This document shows, one piece after another, positions 32,130 through 42,768 of a stretch of DNA of 64,000 nucleotides. Below the pieces are notes generated by a model, which was not told the origin of the DNA, made no database searches, and saw only the letters and a list, made by a program, of their open reading frames with translations. Every line of letters begins with the position of its first letter. Position 1 is the stretch's first letter. A program made the position numbers and the translations under genes. Source of the stretch: Pisaster brevispinus (taxonomy: Eukaryota > Echinodermata > Asteroidea > Forcipulatida > Asteriidae); assembly GCA_023634235.1 (NCBI GenBank), contig JAMKCF010000008.1, forward strand, positions 16,489,558 through 16,553,557, written 5' to 3'.

Positions 32130-33791
32130 CCGCCCTTTTTTAGTCGTATCTGTTATAGTAAATAATATTTGGAGTAGAATCTGTTGAGTTGGCTTCTTGC
32201 CCTATCTCAATGAGCGTGAAGGAATGTATCAAATAATCATTAATGTAGATCGGAGCCATGTTATTGAGGGATTTGTAAACTGTCAGGAGAACTTTGAATA
32301 AAATACGTTTCTTTTGTACCAAGGTTACGAACCTCCACTGTTTGATCAGCGAACTTCCTATCTGTATGTGCCGCAACGGCTGAGACTTACGGAAGCGTGA
32401 TGTAAAATGGATGACTTAAGTTTAAGAGTCGTTCAGCAGAAGCTTGTTAGAAACTGTCCACGCTTTTGACTTACGGAAGCGTGATGTAAAATGTATGACT
32501 TCAGTTTTAGAGTCGTTCAGCAGAAGCTTGTTAGAAACTGTCCACGCTTTTATATCAGCTACACAGGCTTCAATAGCAGTAAGGGCAGCGTCTCGCGTTG
32601 ACTGATCAAATACCTTATAGAGCTGTGTGTCATCAGCATAGACCATTCCCTGTATGCCATGTGCCTCCAATATGTCATCTATAGGAGCTGTGTAGAGTGT
32701 AAAATAACTTTGGGCCAATAACTGAGCCCTGAGGTACACCAAAATCAAGGGGATACTGTTTTGATTGTGATTTGCTGACAGAAACAGTCTGACTGCGCTC
32801 TGAGAGGTATGAAGCACACCAGTCAAGTGCATGACCAGAAACACCGTATCTGTTCAAAAGACGGTCAAGTAGAAGTTTATGGTCAAGTGTGTCGAAAGCA
32901 GCGGATAAATCCAAGAGGACAAGTACAACTTCCTTATTATCATTGATAGCTCGGAGTATGTCATTGTGCACGCGAACTAATGCAGTCTCAGTATGATGGT
33001 GTCGATATGCTGACTGGATTTTGCTATGAAGGTTATTATCTTCAAGGTAGGAAAACAGTTGAAACGAGGCAGCACTCTCAAGGATCTTGGAGATGAATGG
33101 TAGACTAGAAATTGGCCGGTAGTTGTTAAGAACCTCAGGATCAAGGTTACTTTTCTTTATGACTGGAGACATCACAGCCGACTTCATTTCCTGAGGAATG
33201 TGTCCAGATGTAAGGGAAAGATTGATGATATTAGTCATAGTTGGTAGAAGGATGTAAATACCGTTTATTCAGCAAGGATGTTGGGATTGGATCCAAGGAG
33301 CAGGACTTACTAGATGTTTTCATAAAAAATCTTCTGACTGCGTTTTCGGAGGTTTGATTGAAGGTACGAAGCACACTCTGACATGACTCATCATTGTTAT
33401 TAGCATTCGTGTGTAGAGGTTTAATCTGAACCAATATAGATCTTATGTCAGAGATCTTGCTAACAAAGAAATTTCCAAATCTGTCTGCTATATCTTGATC
33501 AGATCCAGTTGGGAAAATACGTCTAGATGATGATTTTCCTGTCATACTTGCCACTATGTGAAACAACTGGCCTGACTCACATTGGGAGATCTTACTGTGA
33601 TATTCAGTTTTGGCATTATTAAGCATGTGGCGGTAGTTCTTGCAGTTTTCTTGGAAAATTTGATGATCGACCTCAAGGCGCGACTTGTTCCATTTCCGCT
33701 CACTTTTACGCTTCTCACGTTTAGCTAAACGAAGATTGTCAGAGTACCAAGGTGAAAAAGGTCTGTGTGATGTGATTGTGAAGGATTGCAC
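32130..33791 (-). mobile_element. CR1/L2-like LINE remnant, RT region
   Basis: Minus-strand coding sequence in at least three frames: the pre-RT region (HRPFSPWYSDNLRLAKREKR, SCSLDPIPTSLLNK), then RT with NYRPISSLPFISKILE, VLLDLSAAFDTLDHKLLLDR, FGVPQGSVIGP, VYADDTQLY, and SNKLLLNDSKTEVIHF. After a deletion comes the C-terminal RILFKVLLTVYKSLNNMAPI. It lacks the endonuclease domain (5' truncation near 33790). Frameshifts lie near 33240 and 32700. The RT carries an in-frame 84-bp tandem duplication (32384-32551). Confidence 0.9.
32384..32551. repeat. 84-bp in-frame tandem duplication in the LINE RT
   Basis: GACTTACGGAAGCGTGATGT begins at 32384 and again at 32468. The unit encodes 28 residues beginning KAWTVSNKLLLNDSK on the minus strand. 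The copies are nearly identical. Confidence 0.95.
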
Positions 33792-34080
33792 ATTACGTCA
33801 GTGGCCGTCATCTTTGATGACAAACAATGAAAAACAATGAAAAAGTGCAGGCGTGTACGCGCTGCGCGCGACTCTCAGCCAATGATAGCCTTTCACGCGT
33901 GCACGTTTCATCAACGATGGCGGCCAATGCAAGGGGTCTTTAGCGTCAAAATACGTGCATTTTTACACGCCCGTACTGAGCGCCCGACAAGCGCCCTACA
34001 AGCGTTCGAATGTTTTTAACAAGCGTGCACGCAAAGCAGTACATTTTGGTTAGCCAATCAGCATTGATTTTCAGCATTGA
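33786..34080. other. CpG-rich stretch
   Basis: The region around 33850-34030 has many CG dinucleotides and GTGCACGC/GCGTGCAC words in both orientations, plus AGCCAAT words. It directly abuts the truncated 5' side of the LINE. It could be a decayed palindromic repeat or an old promoter. No transcript or exon is evident. Confidence 0.35.
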
Positions 34081-35089
34081 TTTTATGTTTTTGTTTTTAA
34101 CGAACTAGCATTAATCCTTCACTGATTTTTGTTTCGTTCAAGGAATCAAAAATGAAAGGTAATATGTTTTCACACCCCGATAGCAATTTCACGTAAGATA
34201 AAAAATAGAATAAAATTAAAAGTGTGGGCCTACCATCAATTAGTCCAAAGACGGTCAAATCATCTTTAGTATTTGAAAGTGTTATTAAAGTTGGAGTGAC
34301 CCAGTATGGATGAGGGGCTATAAAATTACTTTTCACAAGCGAACGAGCCTATAAGAGCTTACATGTTTGTTTAACGGAAATACGAACGCATGATTAAGCC
34401 AAAGACCACACCCTCACCCGACGAGAACTGTGCAAGTTTTCCTGATACCCGAGCTGTGACCTGTGTGTGTGTGTGCAAGCTGTGTTACCAACTAACAAAT
34501 TATAGTCATAAATCTGACGATGTCTTGCAAGTTTGTTTTATTGACATTAATCCTTGGTGGGTGCGTTCGTTCAAGGTGTCAAATACAAACTACTCCTTAT
34601 GGAACCCCGGGAAACTAACAGCAGTTTACAGATTCATTGCCAGATTCTAAGACGATTTGAGGGCAGCTATTTGTTGCAATTATCCCAGGATATAGAAAGT
34701 TGTTGGCTTTTATTTTATATGTCAACGATTAAAAATATAAAATAGTGAAGGGCTGGATCAGCCTTTTAATCTTCCTGTATTATGACGTAAATGTCCATAA
34801 TTTGCATGTCGCAGCAGTCTGGTGCTTGAATATTTATGTACTTCTGTACACAAAGTAACACAAATAGCTGACACTTTCATAGTGTGTGCGCGAACGAACG
34901 TTTATGGATATTCATTAAGTTGCACATTCTCCTGATTGACCGCAGTTCAACCAATCAGAATGCAACGTTCGGAATAAAACTCGTTTTACCTATAGTTCCT
35001 GGCGCTAAAAATATGTAAATATATTTGTTCATTTTTATTTAAAACATACATACCCTATGAGGAATACGGGCAATCCATCATCTTAAACA
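34081..35089. other. Unassigned stretch
   Basis: No gene, domain or clear repeat is recognised on either strand. Confidence 0.5.
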
Positions 35090-36646
35090 TTAAAGGGAAA
35101 GTATACGTTTGGTTTTTGGAGCCGTTCGATTGTTTTAGTGCTATTTGTAGATATATACAATGAAACTAACCTGTGAACAATTCATCTCAAATGGTGGTAG
35201 AGTTTTTGAGATATCGCCGAATATCCGGAGCGGTTATGTCCACGCAGGAATAATAATCCGCAATTGAAATACACAATCATATGCAATATTAATCATATGC
35301 AATGTTAATCATATGGCTCTTAATCCTGATAAATGTAAACTCATGACTGTGACACATTCACGCAATCCTCCTAAACCAACTTATACAGTTGGTTCTCATT
35401 GTCTGGAAATTGTAGATAAATATAAGTATCTTGGTGTTACGATGTCTAGAGATTTAAGTTGGAAACATCATATTAATTATGTTGCCTCTAAGGCCACTCG
35501 ACTTAATGGTTTTCTAGGAAGTTGTCAAATCTAGGGATCCCAAAATCCTTAAATCTCTTTATTGTTCCATTAGCAGGCCTATTCTAGAATATGCGGCTCC
35601 AGTCTGGTGCCCTGCCCTCTCCACGTATCAGGATACACTGGAGAGAGTACAGAGGCGCTTTACTCGGTTTTGTTTAAATCTTCCTAAAAGGGCCTTTTGT
35701 GGTAATACCAATGAAATTGAGTATTCTGATAGGTGTATACAGCTGGGTCTACCTTTCTTGAACAACAGAATCCATTTTCTTTCTATTGTTTTTGTGGTTA
35801 AATACTTGTATAACAAGTTTGATATGCCCTGTGATAATCTTATAAGCATTAATCCTAAACACACTGATACTGTTAAATTTCATCATCAACTGGCACGGAC
35901 TAATGGTGCTCACCATTCTCTGTTTCACAGGTTCCCTAGGTTGTGGGATGAGCTCCCAATCGAAGTGAAAGATTTGGTTGTTTTTGGCTTGGCACGCTTT
36001 ACAAGTTCACTAAGACTTCATTTATTGTCCCCTGGTTCTGGGTCAAATCTGATTCATGTGGTGTAGTTATGTTTTCACTGCTCTTTTTATTCTCTTGTTG
36101 GACTTAGGTCTTAGGGCACCCCCCCCCCCCATTTTTACATTTATATTTTTAATTTTGGGGTATTTAATTTTTATTTTATTTTTTAGTTCTTGTCTGCTGT
36201 ATCGTTGTTTTTTGTTTTTTTCTGGCAGTGCTTGGAGAGCAACTCGATAGTAGTTTAGTCTGCTTTTTTGCAATCCTCAGGAGGCATTGTCTTGTTTTGT
36301 TTTTTGTCGGTTTGTTTTTTATTGGGGTGTTTTAAGTGCAATTCCTTGTTTTTAAATCTTTATATGTATATGTATCTATTTTAAGTCTTGTTACTGTTTT
36401 TATCCTGTGAAATCAATAAATGAAATGAAATGAAATGAAATCTGAGAAACATTTCTGACAGAAACGCTTCTCAGATTCAAATTTTGGGGGATAAAAACTG
36501 ATATCTTTTTCCATAACCACATTACTCCGGAGTGATTTGATTCTCAAAATGTTTTATACTATCGAATGCTGCTGTACTTCTAACCAAGTAAGTTTTTATT
36601 GCCAGAAATGTTTAGAGTGATTACCAAACGTATACCTTTCCTTTAA
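35090..36646. repeat. TTAA-flanked palindromic MITE split by a LINE
   Basis: The left end TTAAAGGGAAAGTATACGTT (35090) and right end AACGTATACCTTTCCTTTAA (36646) are inverted copies and bound MITE sequence at 35090-35289 and 36441-36646. The middle is filled by a LINE 3' fragment. The ends match a palindromic element I recall from sea stars. Confidence 0.85.
35290..36440 (+). mobile_element. LINE 3' fragment inserted in a MITE
   Basis: Plus-strand frames encode the RT end (ALNPDKCKLMTVTHSRNP, YKYLGVTMSRDLSWKHHINY) and, after frameshifts near 35530 and 35750, a C-terminal region (FDMPCDNLISINP, FHRFPRLWDELPIEVKDL). A 3' untranslated region ends in a pentanucleotide tail (ATGAA)n at 36418-36440. 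A severe 5' truncation and a microsatellite tail are typical of LINE insertion. Confidence 0.88.
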
Positions 36647-37169
36647 TTAAGTCCCCCCGAAATCGGCCTAAATTGGAACGTATCTTTATAAAACAACGTG
36701 TTCTCTATGATCTTATAAATGGAAAGAGGGATGAACATTTTCACTGTTAATGAAAAATGATAGAATGTCAATAACTTAACAAATAAATAAGAGATGGATT
36801 GGTGCGGCACTTGACGCGGGTAATACCTACGACGAGATAGGTTGCATTTTGTCCCTTCGACATAACATCAACTGTTGTTAAGTTAAATGATAACTTTAAA
36901 AGTTGAAGGGTAATTTTTTTTAAATCCGTTTTATGCAGTTTATGTTTTAGAATATGATTATTAGCTTTTCATTTATAGAGTAGCCAAGCAAAGCAATTTT
37001 TAATGTGCATTTAGTTGATGAACCAAACTTAACACTGACGTGACAAAACTTATACCACGCTTTGTTCCAACCCCATTTTTGGAGGGTAGTGTTCTAATTT
37101 TTGGATAAAAACCTACCTAGCAACTCACAACTCCGACGGCCTTCTCACAACTCCGACGGACAACTCACA
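36647..37169. other. Unassigned stretch
   Basis: Nothing recognised. Confidence 0.5.
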
Positions 37170-37450
37170 ACTTGTTGGGGTGTTTATCTGTTTGTTTGTT
37201 TGTTTTTTGGGGTGTTTGTTTGTTTGTATGTTTGTTTGTTGGGGTGTGTGTTTGTTTGTTTGTTTGTTTGTTTGTTTGTTTGTTTGTTTGTTTGTTGGGG
37301 TGTTTGTTGGGGTGTTGGGTTGTTTGTTGGGGGTTTGTTTGTTTGTTTGTTTGTTTGTTGGGGTGTTTGTTTGTATCTTTATTGGGTGTTTGATCGTTGG
37401 GGTGTTGGGGTGTTTGTTTGTTTGTTTGGTTGGTGTTTTTTTTTTTGGGG
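37170..37450. repeat. (GTTT)n / TTGGGGTG minisatellite
   Basis: TTTG tetranucleotides are interspersed with GGGGTG words over about 280 bp. Both strands stay open and give low-complexity products (CLFVCLFV or TNKQTNKQ), which are artefacts of the repeat. Confidence 0.95.
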
Positions 37451-37631
37451 GGGGGGTTCCACCTGTCTTAGCAGTACAGCGGTGACTGGTAGGCCCACAT
37501 TGTTTTTCACCTTGGGTCTGGCCAAATGCTATTAACCAACTTGTAAAATATATCAACAGATGTATCCCGCATACTAGGCCTACCGGTGACAGCTCAGCTG
37601 TTTCTATCGGTACGGCCAAATAAAGCTCTTA

Positions 37632-38150
37632 ATAAAAGAGCCTGATATTTTCCCCTGCACTACTTATTTTCATTGTAATGTTATTCGATGTCCCGTTTGT
37701 GTTCTTCCCAACTTTTGGATATTATTGAACTGTGTTATCGGGGTTTTTTTTAGTGGATGAGATGTTTTATTTGGTTGCCAGCTATTCATAAAAGAGCCTG
37801 AAATTTTGCCCGCACCACTTCTTTTCATTGTAACGTTATTCAATGTCCCGTTTGTGTTCTTCCCAACTTTTGGGTGTTATTGAACTTTGTTATCGTTCGT
37901 ATTTTGTCGATGAGACGTTTTATTTGGTTGTACAACTAACGTACAATTTGTATAATTAAATTTATCTCCATGTTGTATTTTTGTATTTTAATGCCAGTTT
38001 TTTACTGTTTTCGTTGTACTCCACGCCTACATATTATGATATTGTATAGCACATTTAATGTTTAGTTTTTACCCATTTCCAGTGGAAATCGAATTTCTAT
38101 ATTTTTTAATGTGGACAATAAATGCTATCTATCTATCTATCTATCTATCT
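37632..38150 (+). mobile_element. Probable LINE 3' end with (CTAT)n tail and internal 166-bp duplication
   Basis: ATAAAAGAGCCTGATATTTT at 37632 recurs as ATAAAAGAGCCTGAAATTTT at 37798, followed by the shared GTCCCGTTTGTGTTCTTCCC. The block ends GTGGACAATAAATGCTATCT with a CTAT tail to about 38150, the usual look of a non-LTR 3' terminus. No coding part remains. Confidence 0.6.
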
Positions 38151-39187
38151 AATAATGTGTATTAACTTTGTAATATCACTATTGTGCATACGCTTTTATT
38201 CAGGTATATGCCTATATCTATGTCAAAGTTTGGTTCGTGGAAATATTTATGTTGTACTTCAATCTGTTTTATTATTGTTTTACTAGTGATGTCTAAGTTG
38301 CTATACTGTTCCCTAAGAACGTGTAGTAATTGGATTGTGGGTTCCTAATACCTCAGTATAGTTGCTAATCGGATATTTTCAGAAATTTACAACTAGCAGT
38401 TTTGTAATCCAACTGTTTGTACTGAGCAAAATGGCATATTTTCAAATAAAAACAACCGAATGGTTCCAAAATCTAAAATTATACTTTGCCTTTAGCGGTT
38501 TAGATAGCGGTCAGATTTTCGTGACTACGTGCATTCGTAATTACACAACTGGTAACAGAGCGTATTGGAACCAAGACTAGATGGATTGCCAAGTCGTGAT
38601 TGAAGGTTAATCCACAAGAGGGCGCTAATTCAGGCACTATTTGACGTGCACGTATACGACGAACCATTGGTCAAAATAATATCCCCAAAACGCCGCCCAT
38701 CACAATCGCAAAACCACAGTCTTGTTTGTAAGTGCTCTACTGGTAAGGTTGACTCAGTTCCACTGTTAGCTACTCCCAATTTGCAACAAACTTGCTCCAC
38801 CCATTCCTTGATCTATGCTCTAAAAATTACCAGAGATATGAAACTCATTCAGCAAGAAAAACTTACTTTTTGGACAATTTCACCTGGACGATTGATTGTT
38901 TCGCCGCGTGACGCAATGACTTAGCGACCAGAGAAATATCATGATAGTATAAATATATAAATAAAGACCGAGAAACTGTACCCAGTCTCCATCCACTTCA
39001 ACAGCCTTAATCACAGCGTCAAAGATGTTGAACTCATTGTGATTGCAATGGTGACGACACACACCGCAAACTCAGAGAGTTACACTGGATTCACCAACTC
39101 AAGACAGTCCAACCCTTTGGACTCAACGTAAACACTGCTGTTAAATAAATTCCTATCACCCTTCTTACACTTTTGCTTGCGTTTTTC
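38151..39187. other. Unassigned stretch
   Basis: No gene is recognised. Frames at 38362-38580 and 38646-38924 have no known motif. Confidence 0.5.
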
Positions 39188-39440
39188 TTTGATATAAAAT
39201 AAATACAATAACTATAAATAACATGTTCTCTCCCTTGGTCTATTTTTACGCTTATTTTCTCTTGCTTACTTCTTTGATGTAAAATAAATACAGTTATTGT
39301 CATTAACATGTTCTCTCCACTGGTCCTTTTTTACGCATCTTTCTCTTGCTTACTTCTTTGATGTAAAATAAATACAGTTATTGTTATTGTCATTAACATG
39401 TTCTCTCCACTGGTCCATTTTCACACTTCTTTCTCTCAAG
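39188..39440. repeat. 84-bp minisatellite, three copies
   Basis: TTTGAT(G/A)TAAAATAAATAC occurs at 39188, 39273 and 39357. The units share ACATGTTCTCTCC and TCTTTCTCTTGCTTACTTC. The last copy carries a small insertion (TTGTTA). Confidence 0.92.
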
Positions 39441-39641
39441 AAGTTTTAAAAATCAACCCATCAATAACCTTTTCCCTTTGCATAGGATTCAATAACCTGC
39501 TCTCTCTGCAAGTTCCTCTTGCCTAGTTTTAACTTCTTACACTGATTCTGTTATTCTATAATTACTTTTATCTTGCCTCCTATTGTTGGTTGCATTATCT
39601 TATGCGGCTTACCCTCTACTCCAACCCTTTCATGCTTCCCG

Positions 39642-40195
39642 CATTGTAATGTCTATGATGCGGTATCACCTTTATGGTCCAGTGATCCAGGCTTTCACAC
39701 TGACCATCCTTTGTCCTCACTTCTTCCCTCTGATTGGTTCTTAGCCGCCCCATTGTTATAAATTTATAACTCTGATTGGCTATATTTTCCCGTTTTTCTG
39801 GATACTTTCCCTTAATCCTTTGCTCCTCTTTTTGCTATAAATGGATGTGCTTGTGTTTGTTCTTGTTTATGCCTCTGACGAAGGTCCGGTTTGGATCGAA
39901 TGCTAAGGCCATCTCCCCTACTAATTTTATAGTATAATTTATATATAAAATTAGTAGCTTTCGATCCAATCCGGATAGACAAGAACAAACACAAACATAT
40001 CCATTTATAGCAAAAAGAGGAGCAAAGGATTTAGGGAGAGTATCCAGAAAAAAGCGGGAAAATATAGCCAATCAGAGTTGTAAATTTACTGGCTAAGAAC
40101 CAATAAGAGTGAAGAAGTGAGGACAAAGGATGGTCAGTGTGAAAGGCTGGATCACTGGACCATAAAGGTGGTACCACATTGTAGGCATTACAATG
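39642..40195. mobile_element. Foldback relic with Penelope-type terminal sequence
   Basis: The left arm (39642-39937) and right arm (39938-40195) are inverted copies. Examples are CATTGTAATG against CATTACAATG, TATGGTCCAGTGATCCAG against its inverse, and TTTGCTCCTCTTTTTGCTAT against its inverse. They meet at an AT-rich hairpin. No protein-coding sequence remains. A hammerhead-like motif in the left arm suggests a pair of Penelope-type terminal repeats joined head to head. Confidence 0.7.
39875..39901 (+). ncRNA. Hammerhead-ribozyme-like core (degenerate)
   Basis: CTGACGA (39875-39881) fits the CUGANGA core. It is followed by a potential stem II, GGTCC (39883-39887) with GGATC (39893-39897), and then GAA(T) where GAAA is expected. 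The opposite arm keeps GGATCGAAAGCT (39957-39967, minus strand) but has lost the CTGACGA side. Minimal hammerheads are known in Penelope-like elements. Neither copy here looks complete, so activity is doubtful. Confidence 0.45.
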
Positions 40196-40268
40196 CGTAA
40201 AATCTTTTTTGGGAGGAGTTGGCTCTGAAAAGAACACTCCTTTCTCTATCGTTCAAGCACAGAGCTAT

Positions 40269-40979
40269 GGGTGCACCATACTAAATGAACAAATATTCAT
40301 GCGCTCAGCTCATTATCATAATTTGTGTACCCACAGTATATTTTTAATTATAAAGTTTTGGGGGTCATGCAATTAATAGATTGTGTAATTATACGAATCT
40401 ATCACAACCTAAGGGGTTCTGTGTTTCAACTTTTGGGGAGACTTGATAAATTTAGGCGTTTAAGTTGTCCCAATGTTTTGAGTATTTTTGAATATTTATC
40501 ATTTAGCATTGGTTCCTATAGGAGTTTATTTAGTGTGGTGGGCACAAAAATACTCAAAAAGTCGTGTAAGTCTCTCAGCCTCTTGAAAACCAATCAGACA
40601 TATTTTCGGACAACTAAACTTCAGAATTCTTTTCAATTTTTGGCAGGTCAGCCGTTTGGAATTTTTGCTAGCGACCCCAGAAAAAGACACCCCCGAAAAT
40701 GAACTTTTTCCCAAACCGACTTGCTGCCAGTTTTTGTGCAGCACTTCTCCACTTGCCAGGTAAAATAGGGCCAACTTAAACGCCTAAATTTATCAAGTCT
40801 CCCCAAAAGTTGAAACACAGAACCCCCAGGTTGTGATAGATTCTGATAATTACACATTCTATTAATTGCACGACCCCCAAAACGTTATAATTAAAACAAT
40901 TCTGTGGGTATACAAATTATGATAATAAACTTGGCGCATGAATATTTGTCCATTTAGTGTGGTGCACCCTTGTGCACGT
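40269..40979. mobile_element. 711-bp palindromic element with long inverted termini
   Basis: The left end GGGTGCACCATACTAAATG and inner blocks (CATGCAATTAATAGATTG, TTTCAACTTTTGGGGAGACT, TAAATTTAGGCGTTTAAGTT) are matched in inverse on the right (AACTTAAACGCCTAAATTTA, AGTCTCCCCAAAAGTTGAAA, CATTTAGTGTGGTGCACCC). It has no coding capacity. A decayed copy is at 7069-7543. Confidence 0.88.
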
Positions 40980-41098
40980 AGCATTACCAGTGCGCCCTCT
41001 AGTTCCTATATATAACTCTATGAGAACTATCCATACTGACATTTAGGTCACTCCATAAGCCCTGGCCAACAAAGCAACTGCCTATCAACAATGACAAT

Positions 41099-41455
41099 AT
41101 TGGGGTATCATGGCCTTGGTGTTTCTGATCAGCAGAGTGTGGGTTCGAGTCCCGGTCTGGACATTTATTGTGTCCTTAAGCAAGACACTTAACCATTATG
41201 GCTTCATCCTTCAGATGGGATGTAAAACCATGGGTCCCATGAGTTGTGTAATGCACGGGGTTTGTGTCCAGTGTTTCTGGCAGAATGCCCCGCAGCACCT
41301 TGTAAACTCTTACAAGGTGCTACATACATGTTTTCATAACTTAAAAAATAAAGTTAAAACCTGCCTTAAAATGTCCCTGTTTCTTTAAGTGCCTTGATTA
41401 CCCTATTGGTAAATACATGCACTATATAAGACTATAAATACTATTATTACTATGT
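41099..41455 (+). repeat. tRNA-derived SINE
   Basis: A B box GGTTCGAGTCCCGGTC is preceded by a degenerate tRNA head and followed by the conserved body GTCCTTAAGCAAGACACTTA, CTTCATCCTTCAGATGGGA and GGTCCCATGAGTTGTGTAAT. The 3' part ends GCACTATATAAG and an (ATTACT/TATTA)-type tail. This body is shared by SINEs of many marine invertebrates. Confidence 0.85.
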
Positions 41456-41662
41456 GGGTCTGCTAAATGCAACACACGCAAGTCACAATGCAGCAATCCA
41501 ATTGGCAAGAAATTGTTTACAGAGTATATAATAATATTTTAACATGGACGTTTTGGCACATGTTTACGATTGTGATTGGCCAATGGTCGAAAGGGGTGGA
41601 GCTTAGGGATGGATCAGTCTATTAACAGGAGGGGTGATTTAAATGTTTTGGTATAAACCAAC

Positions 41663-41729
41663 CTGTGACGACAAAATAGAGAACCTCTGGAGTGCACTGG
41701 TCAGACTTCAGCTTCTTTGGAGCAATGTC
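41663..41729 (-). CDS. Candidate orphan internal exon
   Basis: On the minus strand a 67-nt open segment (DIAPKKLKSDQCTPEVLYFV) has an acceptor CTGATTTGCAG before it and a donor GTTGGT after it. The peptide has balanced, protein-like composition. I do not recognise the family and cannot place neighbouring exons; a chance occurrence is possible. Confidence 0.35.
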
Positions 41730-42299
41730 CTGCAAATCAGAAATAAAAAAGTCTGTAAGGGGCCAATCAGAATAGCCAATGTTTAAACAACAACAATTTG
41801 TTTTATATAATTTTGTTGATCCACCCACCCACCCCAAATATCGATTTTTAAAATATGGCTTCATTGTATAATTTACACACTGAAGAGCAAAGTAAATAAT
41901 GCCTCAAATGAACCAGGTATTTTACACCAATGGTCTCAAACATCAGTACTTTTCAATGTTTTTTTCTGTCTTTGTAGTTTATCAGGAATTAAATTGACGA
42001 TCTTTGCCACCTGGGTACTTTTACTTCTTCTTTTTCAATTGTTAATTTATAAACTTGTTTTTATTTATAAAAACTGAATTTTGATTTTCAGTTATTTCTT
42101 GTGACCAACCCACCAACATTTTTTACCTGGTATTGAACTAATTGTGGCAGAAATAAGTCCTAGATTTAAGGATGTTTTTTTAACCATTCATTGTACAGAC
42201 CCCCTGGATGTGAACTTTCTGAATTTATAAACTTATGAGTACTTTCTTGTTACAAATTTAGAAAAGCTAAAGTTAAAGCTAAAGGTAAAGGCACCGTAC
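41730..42299. other. Unassigned stretch
   Basis: Nothing recognised beyond AT-rich sequence. Confidence 0.5.
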
Positions 42300-42768
42300 T
42301 ATGGGACATCAAATATTAGTTTGTTTAATTACGGAAAAAACAGTCCTCCTATGGTAAATTTTGTAGTGAATTTATTGACACTTTGTTTGCTGACACCACT
42401 GATTATGCGACCCACCAAGATTGATCCAAACTTTAGTTACTTTACGTTGATTGATAGTTGTGTTCACAAACAAAGTGGCAGCTTCAAAAAGTGATCTCTC
42501 TGATCACTTCATTTCACTGTATTCTTTTGAAATTGGCAAAACCAAACCGGCTAAGACAGAACAAAAATCTGAATTTAGAAAAATTAACTCTGTCAATTGT
42601 CAGGCATTTCGCAGGTTGTTATCCTCTGCAGATTGGTCCCAAGTTTACGAAACTGTTGATCTTTATTCCAAATTAACTGTGTTTGACGATATTCTCCGAT
42701 CTTCAATTGATCTAGCATTTTCCCTACAGGAAACATCCACTGGTCGTGGAACACTTAGATCGCCTTGG

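Noticed and set aside
37125..37619. Overlapping 144- and 164-codon frames on both strands
   Set aside because: They come from the (GTTT)n/GGGGTG minisatellite; the products are low-complexity and antisense to each other.
39549..40237. Several 60-78 codon frames on both strands
   Set aside because: They are readings through the arms of the foldback at 39642-40195 and mirror each other.
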